Below, one piece after another: positions 1-7,770 of a DNA stretch of 64,000 nucleotides. The notes beneath the pieces are model-generated. The model was given only the letters and a program-made list of their open reading frames with translations, was not told where the DNA came from and did not search any database. Source of the stretch: an uncultured Eggerthella sp. GTDB lineage: Bacteria > Actinomycetota > Coriobacteriia > Coriobacteriales > Eggerthellaceae. The stretch spans positions 166,819 through 230,818 of the forward strand of contig UPYK01000001.1 in the NCBI GenBank assembly GCA_900538545.1, given 5' to 3'. Within the stretch, counting starts at the first letter, position 1; each line of letters opens with the position of its first letter. Position numbers and translations under genes: made by a program.

Positions 1-178
1 AAAGCCTGGGGCATCCATCCTGCTTTCAGGATTTCGATATGTCGATCGAAATCGTGCTCGACACTGCGAAAGCTTGGAGCATCCATCCTGGCCCCTTGTT
101 TCGAATACGGCGCGCACCGAAGTGCGCTTGATTCGAAGGCGGGGCCATTATGGACACCCCAAGCTTTCTCGCTGACTT
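1..178. repeat. Large nested palindrome A upstream of pcrA
   Basis: The arms 68-95 and 141-168 are inverted copies matching at 23 of 28 bases, beginning GAAAGCTTGG and ending TGGCCCC. Inside are TTCGAA repeats and a core hairpin GCGCAC-CGAA-GTGCGC. A direct partial copy of the left arm lies at 1-22 (AAAGCCTGGGGCATCCATCC) compared with 69-88. Between the two is a perfect 9-bp hairpin GATTTCGAT/ATCGAAATC at 30-53. The element is bordered by TCGACACTGCGAA (58-70) and TTCTCGCTGACTT (166-178), both of which recur at element B near 37.2 kb. The window edge may cut off its left part. Function unknown. Confidence 0.8.
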
Positions 179-213
179 ACTACGCCAACCTGTAATCCGA
201 TTTTGGAGTTGCT

Positions 214-2535
214 ATGCCTATCGATCTTGAAACCTTGAACGAACCTCAGCGCGAAGCTGTGCTGTGCACCGAAGGGCCGCTTCTGGTGCTCGCGGGCGCG
301 GGCAGCGGCAAGACCCGTGTGCTCACGCATCGCATCGCGCATCTGGTGGTCGATCTTGGCGTTGCTCCCTGGCAGATCATGGCGATCACCTTCACGAACA
401 AGGCAGCCGCGGAAATGCGCGAGCGCTTGGGTCAGCTCATGGGCGGGTACGTGCGCGGCATGTGGGTCTCCACTTTCCATAGCATGTGCGTGCGCATCCT
501 GCGTTCCGATTGCGAGCGCCTAGGCTTCGCGCCGGGATTCACCATCTACGACGACTCCGACTCGAAGAGCCTCGTGAAGCGCATCATGGCCGAGCTCAAC
601 ATCGACCCAAAGCGCTACCCCGAGAGCATGGTGCGCAATCGTATCTCGAAGGCGAAGAACGAACTCGTAACGCCCGAGGTGTTCGAAGACCGCTACAAAG
701 ACCCTACGGCGCAGGTGGTCGGGCGCATCTACAAAGTGCTGCAAGAACGTTTGCGCGCTCTCAATGCGTTCGATTTCGACGACCTGCTCCTCTACACGTA
801 TCTCCTGCTCAAGAACCATAAAGAGGTGCTCGAGGTCTATCAAGATCGTTTCCGCTACCTGTTGGTGGACGAGTATCAGGACACCAACCACGCCCAGTAT
901 GCGCTCACGCAGTTGCTTGCGGCAAAGCATCGCAACATCATGGTCGTAGGCGATGACGACCAGTCCATCTATTCTTGGCGCGGCGCCGATCTGTCGAACA
1001 TCCTCGATTTCGAGAAAGATTATCCCGAAGCGCACGTGGTCAAGCTCGAGGAGAACTACCGCTCAACGGGTAACATCCTCGCGGCGGCGAACGCGGTCAT
1101 CGAGAACAACTTGATGCGCAAGCGCAAGACCCTCTTCACCTCGCAAGGGGAGGGCGAGAAGATCATGGTGTTCACCGCTTCCGATGAGCGTGACGAAGGT
1201 CGGTGGATCGCTGCCGAGATCGAGCATCAGCACGGCAATGGCACTTCCTACAACCAGATGGCGGTCTTCTATCGCACGAATGCGCAGAGCCGTATGCTCG
1301 AAGATATGCTGCTGCGTGCGGGTGTACCGTATCGCCTGGTAGGAGGCACGCGCTTCTTCGATCGCGCCGAGATCCGCGACGTAATGGCGTATTTGAACCT
1401 GGTCGTGAATCCCGCGAACGATGTCGCGGCGCAGCGCGTCATCAACGTGCCGAAGCGCGGCATCGGCAACACTACTATCGAGCACATCCGCACGGTAGCT
1501 GCAGTGAATCGCTGCACGTTCTTGCAGGCTGCCGAGCTCTGCATGCTCGATGAAGGCATCCGCCCGAATACGCGCAAGGCCATCGCTGAATTTGTGGGCA
1601 TCATCCACGAGGCACAGCAATACAGTGGCGATCTGCGCAAGGTCATCGAGATGATCGTCGACAAGGCGGGTATCATCGAGTTCTATCGCAACAACCCCAG
1701 CGAAGATTCGCAGAGCCGCATCGAAAACATTCAAGAATTCTTCGGCGTGGTCGACGAATACCGCGAGACCCATGAAGATGCCGATGCGCTTTTCGAGGCT
1801 CCGAAGGTAGGCGAGGACCAGAGCGCCGAAACGCCTCCCGTGCGCGTTTTCGAAGCCGATTCGCTTTCTGATTTCGTCGAATGGGTCACGCTCCGTACCG
1901 ACATGGACACCATGGCCGAAGACGGCGCGGCGGTCACGCTCATGACCATCCATTCTGCCAAGGGTCTCGAATTCGATTGCGTGTTCGTGGCAGGCTTGGA
2001 GGAATCGATCTTCCCGCACAGCAATTCATCGTTCGACCCGCAAGGGCTCGAAGAAGAACGCCGTTTGGCTTATGTCGCCATCACTCGTGCGCGCAAGCGC
2101 CTCTACCTCACGGCAGCGCTCACGCGTCGCATCTTCGGTCAGACGAACGCCAACCCAGTTTCTCGTTTCATCGGCGAAATACCCAACGAGCTGCGTAAAT
2201 CGATCGGTGTCGGCTCTTCAGGCTTTTCAGGATCAGGCTGGGAGAAGCGTGGTAGTAGGCGCGGTATTGCGGGATCGGGCACCGAAGCGGGCGGCGGACG
2301 CGTGTTCGGCCAGTCGAGCGCATCGAATGCCAAGCGTGATGCACGCAGCGCTTCTGCGGGCAAGAAACCTGCTGCAGCCATGAGCTTTGCGGTCAACGAC
2401 ACGGTCGATCACAAGGTGTTCGGTCGCGGCAAGGTCGTGAAGGTCGATGGCGATACGCTCCACGTGAAGTTCGCGCGCAACAACCAAACGAAGAAGCTGC
2501 TCAAGGACTATGCGCCGATCGTCAAGATCTCCTAG
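214..2535 (+). CDS. pcrA: ATP-dependent DNA helicase PcrA/UvrD (SF1A)
   Basis: A 773-residue 3'-5' SF1A helicase acting in nucleotide excision repair, replication restart and removal of RecA filaments or stalled RNA polymerase. Visible motifs are Walker A AGAGSGKT at residues 27-34, TFTNKAAAEMRER, the Walker B region LLVDEYQDTN near 217, GDDDQSIYSWRGA, LEENYRS, TIHSAKGLEFD and AYVAITRARK near 615. The last 45-50 residues (VNDTVDHKVFGRGKV) form the Tudor-like tail by which PcrA proteins bind RNA polymerase. A Gly/Ser-rich linker near residues 665-720 precedes it. The ATG follows GGAG by a few bases. Length is normal for the family. It stands alone, downstream of palindrome A. Confidence 0.98.
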   Translation: MPIDLETLNEPQREAVLCTEGPLLVLAGAGSGKTRVLTHRIAHLVVDLGVAPWQIMAITFTNKAAAEMRERLGQLMGGYVRGMWVSTFHSMCVRILRSDCERLGFAPGFTIYDDSDSKSLVKRIMAELNIDPKRYPESMVRNRISKAKNELVTPEVFEDRYKDPTAQVVGRIYKVLQERLRALNAFDFDDLLLYTYLLLKNHKEVLEVYQDRFRYLLVDEYQDTNHAQYALTQLLAAKHRNIMVVGDDDQSIYSWRGADLSNILDFEKDYPEAHVVKLEENYRSTGNILAAANAVIENNLMRKRKTLFTSQGEGEKIMVFTASDERDEGRWIAAEIEHQHGNGTSYNQMAVFYRTNAQSRMLEDMLLRAGVPYRLVGGTRFFDRAEIRDVMAYLNLVVNPANDVAAQRVINVPKRGIGNTTIEHIRTVAAVNRCTFLQAAELCMLDEGIRPNTRKAIAEFVGIIHEAQQYSGDLRKVIEMIVDKAGIIEFYRNNPSEDSQSRIENIQEFFGVVDEYRETHEDADALFEAPKVGEDQSAETPPVRVFEADSLSDFVEWVTLRTDMDTMAEDGAAVTLMTIHSAKGLEFDCVFVAGLEESIFPHSNSSFDPQGLEEERRLAYVAITRARKRLYLTAALTRRIFGQTNANPVSRFIGEIPNELRKSIGVGSSGFSGSGWEKRGSRRGIAGSGTEAGGGRVFGQSSASNAKRDARSASAGKKPAAAMSFAVNDTVDHKVFGRGKVVKVDGDTLHVKFARNNQTKKLLKDYAPIVKIS

Positions 2536-2650
2536 GCTTCTCTGCCTGGTTCTCCGGCATATCTTCGCCTCCGTTTCTTCACGGCTTTCTTCGCACCTTT
2601 CTTCATGCGTTCGCCCGCCTGCGCGCTTCAGCGAATCGTTGCGGTTTCTA

Positions 2651-2680
2651 TGCATGCGCGTAAGCGAAACGCGCTACAAT
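2651..2680 (+). promoter_or_regulatory. Candidate promoter of the CBS-pyrophosphatase gene
   Basis: TACAAT at 2675-2680 is a good -10. The -35 side (TGCATG, 2651-2656, 18-bp spacer) is weak. A GCGCG...CGCGC inverted repeat lies just before the -10. The leader to the ATG is about 90 nt. The rest of the 238-bp gap after pcrA holds no gene. Confidence 0.45.
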
Positions 2681-2773
2681 AGCAACGCGAAATGAAGTTC
2701 GTCTCTTCTGCAGTGAAGCAGACCTGAACGATCTCGTTTCTGGCATCAATCACTCGATCGATAAAGGAGCACC

Positions 2774-4147
2774 ATGGCAATCCCGGTACTCATCGTAGGG
2801 CATAAGAATCCCGATAACGATTCCATCTCAGCTGCTGTTGGCTATGCCTACTTGAAGAACGAGCTCATGAAGCGCACGCTCGAGCAGAACCCTGAAGCAG
2901 AGGAATACGAATACATTCCTGCGCGTCTCGGTCCGCTGCCACAGGAGAGCGAAGCGATCCTGAACGAGTATTCAGTCGCTGCGCCCGAGCTCATCAACCA
3001 TGTTCACGCGCGCATCCAAGATGTCATGACCACCGATCCCATCGGCCTCTCGCTCGATTCCACGTTGCTCGACGCAGGCCGCTTGCTGCGTCGCCACAAC
3101 AAGCGTGCGGTCATCGTCACCGACGAAGAAGGCAAGTACAAAGGGCTCGTTTCCTTGCGCATGGTGGCGAATCGCTACGTTTCCGCCATGGATCATTGCG
3201 ACGGCGATGATTGCGCCAAAGACCTTGAGAACGCCGCGAACGATCTCGCGGCTTCGCTCTCGCAGCCCGTCTCCGAGCTCATCGAAGAGGATGTCGTCTT
3301 CCTGAACAAGGATGACCTTCTGAAGGATTCCGCGCCGTCTATTCTCATGAGCGAGCTGCGCGAAGGCATCGTGCTCGACGATGAAGGCCACTGCATCGGC
3401 ATCGTCACGCGTACCGACGTGGCAAAGCGCCCGAAACGCAAGATCATCCTCGTCGACCATAACGAACGCAGCCAGGCAGCTAACGGCATCGACGAAGCCG
3501 AGGTCATCGAGATCATCGATCATCATCGTATCGGCGACGTTTCCACGGCGAACCCCATCCGTTTCATGAATATGCCGGTTGGTTCTTCTGCCACCATCGT
3601 CGCGCTGCAGTTTATGGAGAACGCCGTCGAGATCCCGCGGAGCATCGCTGCGGTTCTGCTCTCTGCCATCATGACCGATACGGTCATCTTGAAATCGCCC
3701 ACAGCAACTCAGATCGACGAAGAGGTCGCCGAAAAGCTCGCTGCTATCGTGGGCTCTCCGGTGAAGGACTTCGGCATGAAGGTACTTTCTTACCGCGGGG
3801 GAGACGCCGATCTTCCGATCGAGAAGCTCGTTACGGCGGACTCGAAGGAATTCGTGGTGGGCGACGACACCATCCTCATCGCACAGCACGAAACGGTCAC
3901 GCTCGATGTGGTCATGCAGCGTGAGGACGAGATCCGCAAGTTCCTTTCCGATCTGCGCGAGAAGAACGATTATGCCTATGTGCTGCTGCTCGTTACCGAC
4001 ATCTTCGAAGAGGGTAGCATGTTCATCGTTGAAGGCCTTCACGGCCACGTTGATCGCGTGTTCGGCATCGACTCGTCCAAGAGCGTGTGGGTGCCTGGCA
4101 TCCTTTCGCGCAAGAAGCAGGTCGCTGCTCCGCTGCTCGAGCTCTAA
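2774..4147 (+). CDS. ppaC: Family II manganese-dependent inorganic pyrophosphatase with CBS domains
   Basis: A 457-residue cytoplasmic pyrophosphatase hydrolysing PPi to two phosphates. The N-terminal DHH domain carries GHKNPDND (residues 9-16) and, after an insertion, IDHHRIGD near residue 247. The C-terminal DHHA2 domain ends with the substrate-binding SRKKQ motif near 446. The insertion, about residues 70-235, contains two CBS-type segments (VMTTDPIGLSLDSTLLDA and a second after LLKDSAPSILMSEL), so this is the CBS-PPase subtype whose activity is known to respond to adenine nucleotides. No DRTGG domain is evident between the CBS repeats, which would fit the shorter variant. AAGGAG precedes the ATG. 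A bidirectional terminator separates it from panD. Confidence 0.95.
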   Translation: MAIPVLIVGHKNPDNDSISAAVGYAYLKNELMKRTLEQNPEAEEYEYIPARLGPLPQESEAILNEYSVAAPELINHVHARIQDVMTTDPIGLSLDSTLLDAGRLLRRHNKRAVIVTDEEGKYKGLVSLRMVANRYVSAMDHCDGDDCAKDLENAANDLAASLSQPVSELIEEDVVFLNKDDLLKDSAPSILMSELREGIVLDDEGHCIGIVTRTDVAKRPKRKIILVDHNERSQAANGIDEAEVIEIIDHHRIGDVSTANPIRFMNMPVGSSATIVALQFMENAVEIPRSIAAVLLSAIMTDTVILKSPTATQIDEEVAEKLAAIVGSPVKDFGMKVLSYRGGDADLPIEKLVTADSKEFVVGDDTILIAQHETVTLDVVMQREDEIRKFLSDLREKNDYAYVLLLVTDIFEEGSMFIVEGLHGHVDRVFGIDSSKSVWVPGILSRKKQVAAPLLEL

Positions 4148-4174
4148 GCCCCAAGCGCACTATCTTTGCAAAAG

Positions 4175-4204
4175 AAAAGGCCAGCTTATTTGCTGGCCTT
4201 TTTT
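4175..4204. terminator. Bidirectional terminator between the pyrophosphatase gene and panD
   Basis: GGCCAGC-TTATTT-GCTGGCC flanked by AAAA and TTTTTT. It is placed to end both the plus-strand pyrophosphatase transcript and the minus-strand pan operon. Confidence 0.9.
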
Positions 4205-4257
4205 GTTTGACTGGATTCGGAAGGAACAGCGCGCGTGCTCGTTCGCAACTTCAAACG

Positions 4258-4656
4258 CTAGTTCATATCCTCGAGCTTGCCGTGCTTCTCATAGCGGGTA
4301 AGACGCGAGATCTTGTTATCGTCATCCACGAACACGACATGCGGAGCATTGGCGGGATCTTTGAACTCTTCTGGCGTCATCTGACAATAGTTCATGATGA
4401 TCACCTTATCGCCCACATTCACCAAGTGCGCTGCCGCACCATTCAAGCAGATGACTCCACTGCCTGGCTCTCCTGCGATCACATAGGTTTCAAGGCGATT
4501 GCCGTTATTGCAATCGGAGATGGTAACGAGCTCATATTCCATGATGCCTGCGGCTTCCATGAGATCGGAGTCGATGGTGATCGATCCGACGTAATCGAGC
4601 TCAGCCTGAGTTACGGTTGCGCGATGGATCTTGCCCTTCAATACATTGAGCAACAT
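4258..4656 (-). CDS. panD: Aspartate 1-decarboxylase proenzyme
   Basis: A 132-residue pyruvoyl enzyme converting L-aspartate to beta-alanine, one of the two halves of pantothenate. The self-cleavage site Gly24-Ser25 is visible in DYVGSITI, so Ser25 becomes the pyruvoyl group. K9, near the N-terminus (MLLNVLKGKIHRA), and Y58 (TYVIAGEPGSG region) are where the family places active-site residues. It is the last gene of panB-panC-panD, 25 bp after panC, with a terminator beyond. Length is typical. Confidence 0.98.
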   Translation of the reverse strand: MLLNVLKGKIHRATVTQAELDYVGSITIDSDLMEAAGIMEYELVTISDCNNGNRLETYVIAGEPGSGVICLNGAAAHLVNVGDKVIIMNYCQMTPEEFKDPANAPHVVFVDDDNKISRLTRYEKHGKLEDMN

Positions 4657-4681
4657 GCTGGTGATACCTTTCTTTCAATTC

Positions 4682-5530
4682 CTATTCGAAATCGTAGAGG
4701 TAATTATCAATAAGGCGCGTCGAGCCGATGTACACTGCGATCGCGACCAAGCCGCGCTCAGGTAATGTCTCGACGGGCTGCATATTACCAAGACTAACCA
4801 CTTCTACATAGTCAATTCTGGCAAGCGGCTCTTCTTCGATCGTCTCGGTAACTGCTTGGGCGACACGAGCGGAATTTCGTTCACCGCCCTCGATCATCTC
4901 CTTCGCTTTGAAGATGGCGCGTGAAAGGCAAAGTGCTGCTGCGCGCTCCTCAGCGGAAAGGTAGGTGTTACGGCTGCTCTTCGCCAGACCGTCTTCTTCA
5001 CGCACGATCGGGCAGCCGACCACTTCGAGGTTCATGTTCAGATCGGAGACCATACGCATGATGATGGCGAGCTGCTGGGCATCCTTCTGGCCGAAGAATG
5101 CCTTATCGGGTTGCACGATGTTGAAGAGCTTGTTCACAACGGTGCATACGCCGCGGAAATGCCCGGGGCGGCTTGCGCCACAGAGCGTGTCGGTGAGCGT
5201 CTCCATGACCACGTAGGTGTTGTAGTTCTCTGGATACATCTCCTCAACGCTGGGGTGGAAGACCACATCCACGCCCTTTGATTCGGCGATGCCCGCATCG
5301 CGTTCAAGATCGCGCGGGTAGTTGTCGTAGTCTTCATCGGGACCGAATTGAAGCGGGTTCACGAACACGCTCGTGACCACGCGGTCGCAGGCGCTGCGCG
5401 CAGCTTCCATGAGCGACATATGGCCTTCGTGGAGCGCGCCCATGGTAGGGGTGAGGCCGATCGTGAGGCCTTCAGCTTTCCATGCTGCAACACGTGCTTT
5501 CATCTCGGCAACAGTGGTGATGATTTCCAT
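4682..5530 (-). CDS. panC: Pantoate-beta-alanine ligase (pantothenate synthetase)
   Basis: A 282-residue enzyme joining pantoate and beta-alanine with ATP to give pantothenate through a pantoyl-adenylate. The N-terminal Rossmann fold carries PTMGALHEGH (residues 28-37), the HIGH-like ATP signature. PLQFGPDEDYDNYPRD, FGQKDAQQL and the KSSRN segment near 185 (the KMSKS-like loop) are all present. Central gene of the pan operon, 60 bp downstream of panB. Typical length with no oddities. Confidence 0.98.
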   Translation of the reverse strand: MEIITTVAEMKARVAAWKAEGLTIGLTPTMGALHEGHMSLMEAARSACDRVVTSVFVNPLQFGPDEDYDNYPRDLERDAGIAESKGVDVVFHPSVEEMYPENYNTYVVMETLTDTLCGASRPGHFRGVCTVVNKLFNIVQPDKAFFGQKDAQQLAIIMRMVSDLNMNLEVVGCPIVREEDGLAKSSRNTYLSAEERAAALCLSRAIFKAKEMIEGGERNSARVAQAVTETIEEEPLARIDYVEVVSLGNMQPVETLPERGLVAIAVYIGSTRLIDNYLYDFE

Positions 5531-5590
5531 GGTTTTCCTGTCTTTCAGAACTTGGATGAATCTAATAGAACGGATCGAATAACGAACCTA

Positions 5591-6421
5591 TTAATACAGC
5601 TTATCGAGCACTTCTTCGCCCACATCTTTGAAGCAATGCTCAGCGGCGGGGAAGGTGTTCGCCTTCACTTCGGCATCGTAATCTTTGAACGCCTGGGTCA
5701 TCTGCTCGCCGATGTTGGCGAAGTTCTTCACGAACTTGGGCTTGAAATCGGAGAACAGCGCGAGCATATCCTGATAGACTAGAACTTGGCCATCGCAGCC
5801 AGGTCCTGCACCGATGCCGATGGTGGGGATGGAGATGGTCTCGGAGATCTTGCGCGCCAAGTCGGCCGGGATGCATTCGAGCACTACCGCGAACGCGCCA
5901 GCTTCTTCGATGCGCTTGGCATCTTCTAAGATCTCGCGAGCCGCTTCAGCCGATTTGCCTTGCACCTTGTGACCACCGAATGCGTTGATCGACTGCGGCG
6001 TAAGGCCCAGATGTGCGCAGACCGGGATGCCTGCATCCACGATGGCGCGGATCTGCTCGCAGACCGCAGCGCCGCCTTCGAGCTTCACGGCATTCGCGCG
6101 ACCCTCCTTCATAAGGCGCCCCGCGTTCGTTACCGCATCATAGACGGAAGCCTGATAGGACATGAAGGGCATGTCCGCGATCACGAGCGCATTCTTCGCG
6201 CCACGCGACACGGGAGCCGTATGGTGGATCATGTCCTCCATGGTCACCGAAAGCGTATCTTCGTAGCCCAAGATGACGTTTCCGAGCGAATCGCCGATGA
6301 GCAGCGAGTTCACCCCTGCCTCATCCATGAGCTTTGCCGTTGAATAGTCGTAACAGGTGAGCATCGAGATCTTCTCGCCCTTTTGTTTCATCTCCTGAAA
6401 CGTTGCGACCGTGTTCTTCAT
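5591..6421 (-). CDS. panB: 3-methyl-2-oxobutanoate hydroxymethyltransferase
   Basis: A 276-residue TIM-barrel enzyme that adds a hydroxymethyl group from methylene-tetrahydrofolate to 2-oxoisovalerate, giving ketopantoate. Metal and substrate motifs visible are LLIGDSLGNVILGY, PVCAHLGLTPQ, ECIPADLA and GIGAGPGCDGQVLV. The start chosen is MKNTVATF, the family's usual beginning, with AAGGGGAACG upstream on the minus strand; the reading frame stays open 27 codons further, but that extension is not family-like. First gene of panBCD. No ketopantoate reductase gene (panE) adjoins it; see the DUF2520 gene at 59061. Confidence 0.97.
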   Translation of the reverse strand: MKNTVATFQEMKQKGEKISMLTCYDYSTAKLMDEAGVNSLLIGDSLGNVILGYEDTLSVTMEDMIHHTAPVSRGAKNALVIADMPFMSYQASVYDAVTNAGRLMKEGRANAVKLEGGAAVCEQIRAIVDAGIPVCAHLGLTPQSINAFGGHKVQGKSAEAAREILEDAKRIEEAGAFAVVLECIPADLARKISETISIPTIGIGAGPGCDGQVLVYQDMLALFSDFKPKFVKNFANIGEQMTQAFKDYDAEVKANTFPAAEHCFKDVGEEVLDKLY

Positions 6422-6467
6422 ACCGACCGTTCCCCTTCGAACGAACCTTGACCTGACTGCTATAAAA

Positions 6468-6546
6468 AAATGCACGTATGTTCGGGTGGATACTGCGTGC
6501 ATTTACAGCCTCTTTTATCCTCAGTAGAGGAATTGCGCCCATTGTA
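6468..6546 (-). promoter_or_regulatory. panB promoter -10 and leader hairpin
   Basis: On the minus strand TACAAT (6546-6541) is a plausible -10 for panB, with a weak -35. The roughly 110-nt leader then contains a perfect 9-bp hairpin, AAATGCACG (6468-6476) and CGTGCATTT (6496-6504), with a 19-nt loop. Whether it regulates is unknown. The 430-bp divergent gap holds no gene. Confidence 0.4.
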
Positions 6547-6697
6547 ACAGGGTTTGCCCCCTTAAAGGCGATGTTTTTTGCATAATAGGGCGAAAAACGT
6601 ATAGGAAGTAACTACCGATAGAAGCGCTCGTGCATGAGGGGCAGGTCGCCCGTGTTTTCCTTGCTGCCGTCCACCACCGCAAAACGACCGCTAAGGT

Positions 6698-6719
6698 ATG
6701 GATACGCCCGGATGCGTGG
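6698..6719 (+). promoter_or_regulatory. Conserved upstream element, copy 1 (rpsL operon)
   Basis: GGATACGCCCGGATGCGTGG preceded by AT. It ends 3 bp before the rpsL -35. Near-identical elements precede rplB (14558) and the tRNA-tuf promoter (43730). ACGC/GCGT can pair inside it. Confidence 0.65.
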
Positions 6720-6722
6720 CGT

Positions 6723-6751
6723 TTGACACCCCTATAGCGCAGTGATAGAGT
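6723..6751 (+). promoter_or_regulatory. rpsL operon promoter
   Basis: TTGACA at 6723-6728, a 17-bp spacer, and TAGAGT at 6746-6751. The expected start near 6758 gives a leader of about 97 nt before rpsL. Confidence 0.75.
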
Positions 6752-6854
6752 TCATCTTCGCGTCTCGTATGAGTCGCTTTGTTTTTGCGTGCGTAACTGC
6801 AGAACGCACACAAAACGAACGTTGGCATGAAGAGTAACGAAAAGGAGTTGAGTC

Positions 6855-7229
6855 TTGCCTACTATCAATCAGTTGGTCCGTAAGGGCCGCCAGAAGTCGG
6901 TGGAAAAGAAGAAGACCCCGGCACTCAAAGGTAACCCCCAAAAGCGTGGCGTTTGCACCCGTGTTTACACCACCACCCCTAAGAAGCCGAATTCAGCACT
7001 GCGTAAGGTCTGCCGTGTGCGCCTCGTGAATGGCATGGAAGTAACCGCGTACATTCCGGGCATCGGTCACAACCTCCAGGAGCACTCCATGGTGCTCATC
7101 CGTGGCGGTCGTGTTAAGGACCTTCCTGGTGTTCGTTATAAGGTTATTCGCGCTGCGCTCGACTGCGCTGCGGTCGATAATCGCGCTCAGGCTCGTAGCC
7201 GCTATGGCGCTAAGAAGCCTAAGAAATAA
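6855..7229 (+). CDS. rpsL: 30S ribosomal protein S12
   Basis: A 124-residue decoding-centre protein of the small subunit. It reads MPTINQLVRKGR at the start and has the TTPKKPNSALRKVCRVRL loop, whose lysine is the classical streptomycin-resistance position; K is present, so no such mutation. RGGRVKDLPGVRYKVIRAALD follows. Translation starts at TTG, eight bases after AAGGAG (6842-6847). First gene of rpsL-rpsG-fusA-rpsJ-rplC-rplD-rplW. Confidence 0.99.
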   Translation: MPTINQLVRKGRQKSVEKKKTPALKGNPQKRGVCTRVYTTTPKKPNSALRKVCRVRLVNGMEVTAYIPGIGHNLQEHSMVLIRGGRVKDLPGVRYKVIRAALDCAAVDNRAQARSRYGAKKPKK

Positions 7230-7287
7230 GCTTATCTTTATTTGTTCACCCAACCTTCATTAAGGTTATTCACTGAAAGGAAGTTAT

Positions 7288-7758
7288 ATGCCGCGTCGTG
7301 CAGCAGCAGTCCGCCGCGAAGTGCAGCCGGATGCAAAATATAACAACCGTTTGGTCACTCAGCTGATCAATAAGGTTCTCTTGGACGGCAAGAAGTCCGT
7401 CGCTGAAGGCATCGTCTATGGTGCTTTCGATATCGTTGCCGAAAAGACCGGTCAAGATCCGATCGCTGTCTTCAAGAAGGCAATGGAAAACATTCGCCCC
7501 ACGCTCGAGACCAAGTCCAAGCGTGTCGGTGGTGCTAACTATCAGGTGCCGATCGAGGTCAACTCTCGTCGTTCCACCACGCTCGCTATCCGTTGGCTCG
7601 TGGATTTCTCGCGCAAGCGCAAGGAGAACACCATGGCTCAGCGTCTCGCGAACGAGATCATCGATGCTTCCGAGAACACCGGCGCAGCCGTGAAGAAGCG
7701 CGAAGATACCTACAAGATGGCAGAAGCAAACCGTGCATTCGCACACTATCGTTGGTAG
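7288..7758 (+). CDS. rpsG: 30S ribosomal protein S7
   Basis: A 156-residue protein nucleating assembly of the 16S 3' domain and lining the mRNA exit channel. MPRRAAAVRREVQPD, the VGGANYQVPIEV beta-hairpin and the C-terminal HKMAEANRAFAHYRW-like end (here YKMAEANRAFAHYRW) are standard. GAAAGGAAG precedes the ATG. It lies 58 bp after rpsL and 12 bp before fusA. Confidence 0.99.
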   Translation: MPRRAAAVRREVQPDAKYNNRLVTQLINKVLLDGKKSVAEGIVYGAFDIVAEKTGQDPIAVFKKAMENIRPTLETKSKRVGGANYQVPIEVNSRRSTTLAIRWLVDFSRKRKENTMAQRLANEIIDASENTGAAVKKREDTYKMAEANRAFAHYRW

Positions 7759-7770
7759 GAGGGAGCGAAC

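Noticed and set aside
1..178. Palindromes as simple Rho-independent terminators
   Set aside because: They lack T runs, exceed usual stem sizes several times, and at rplW, rplL and putP a separate normal terminator is present beside them.
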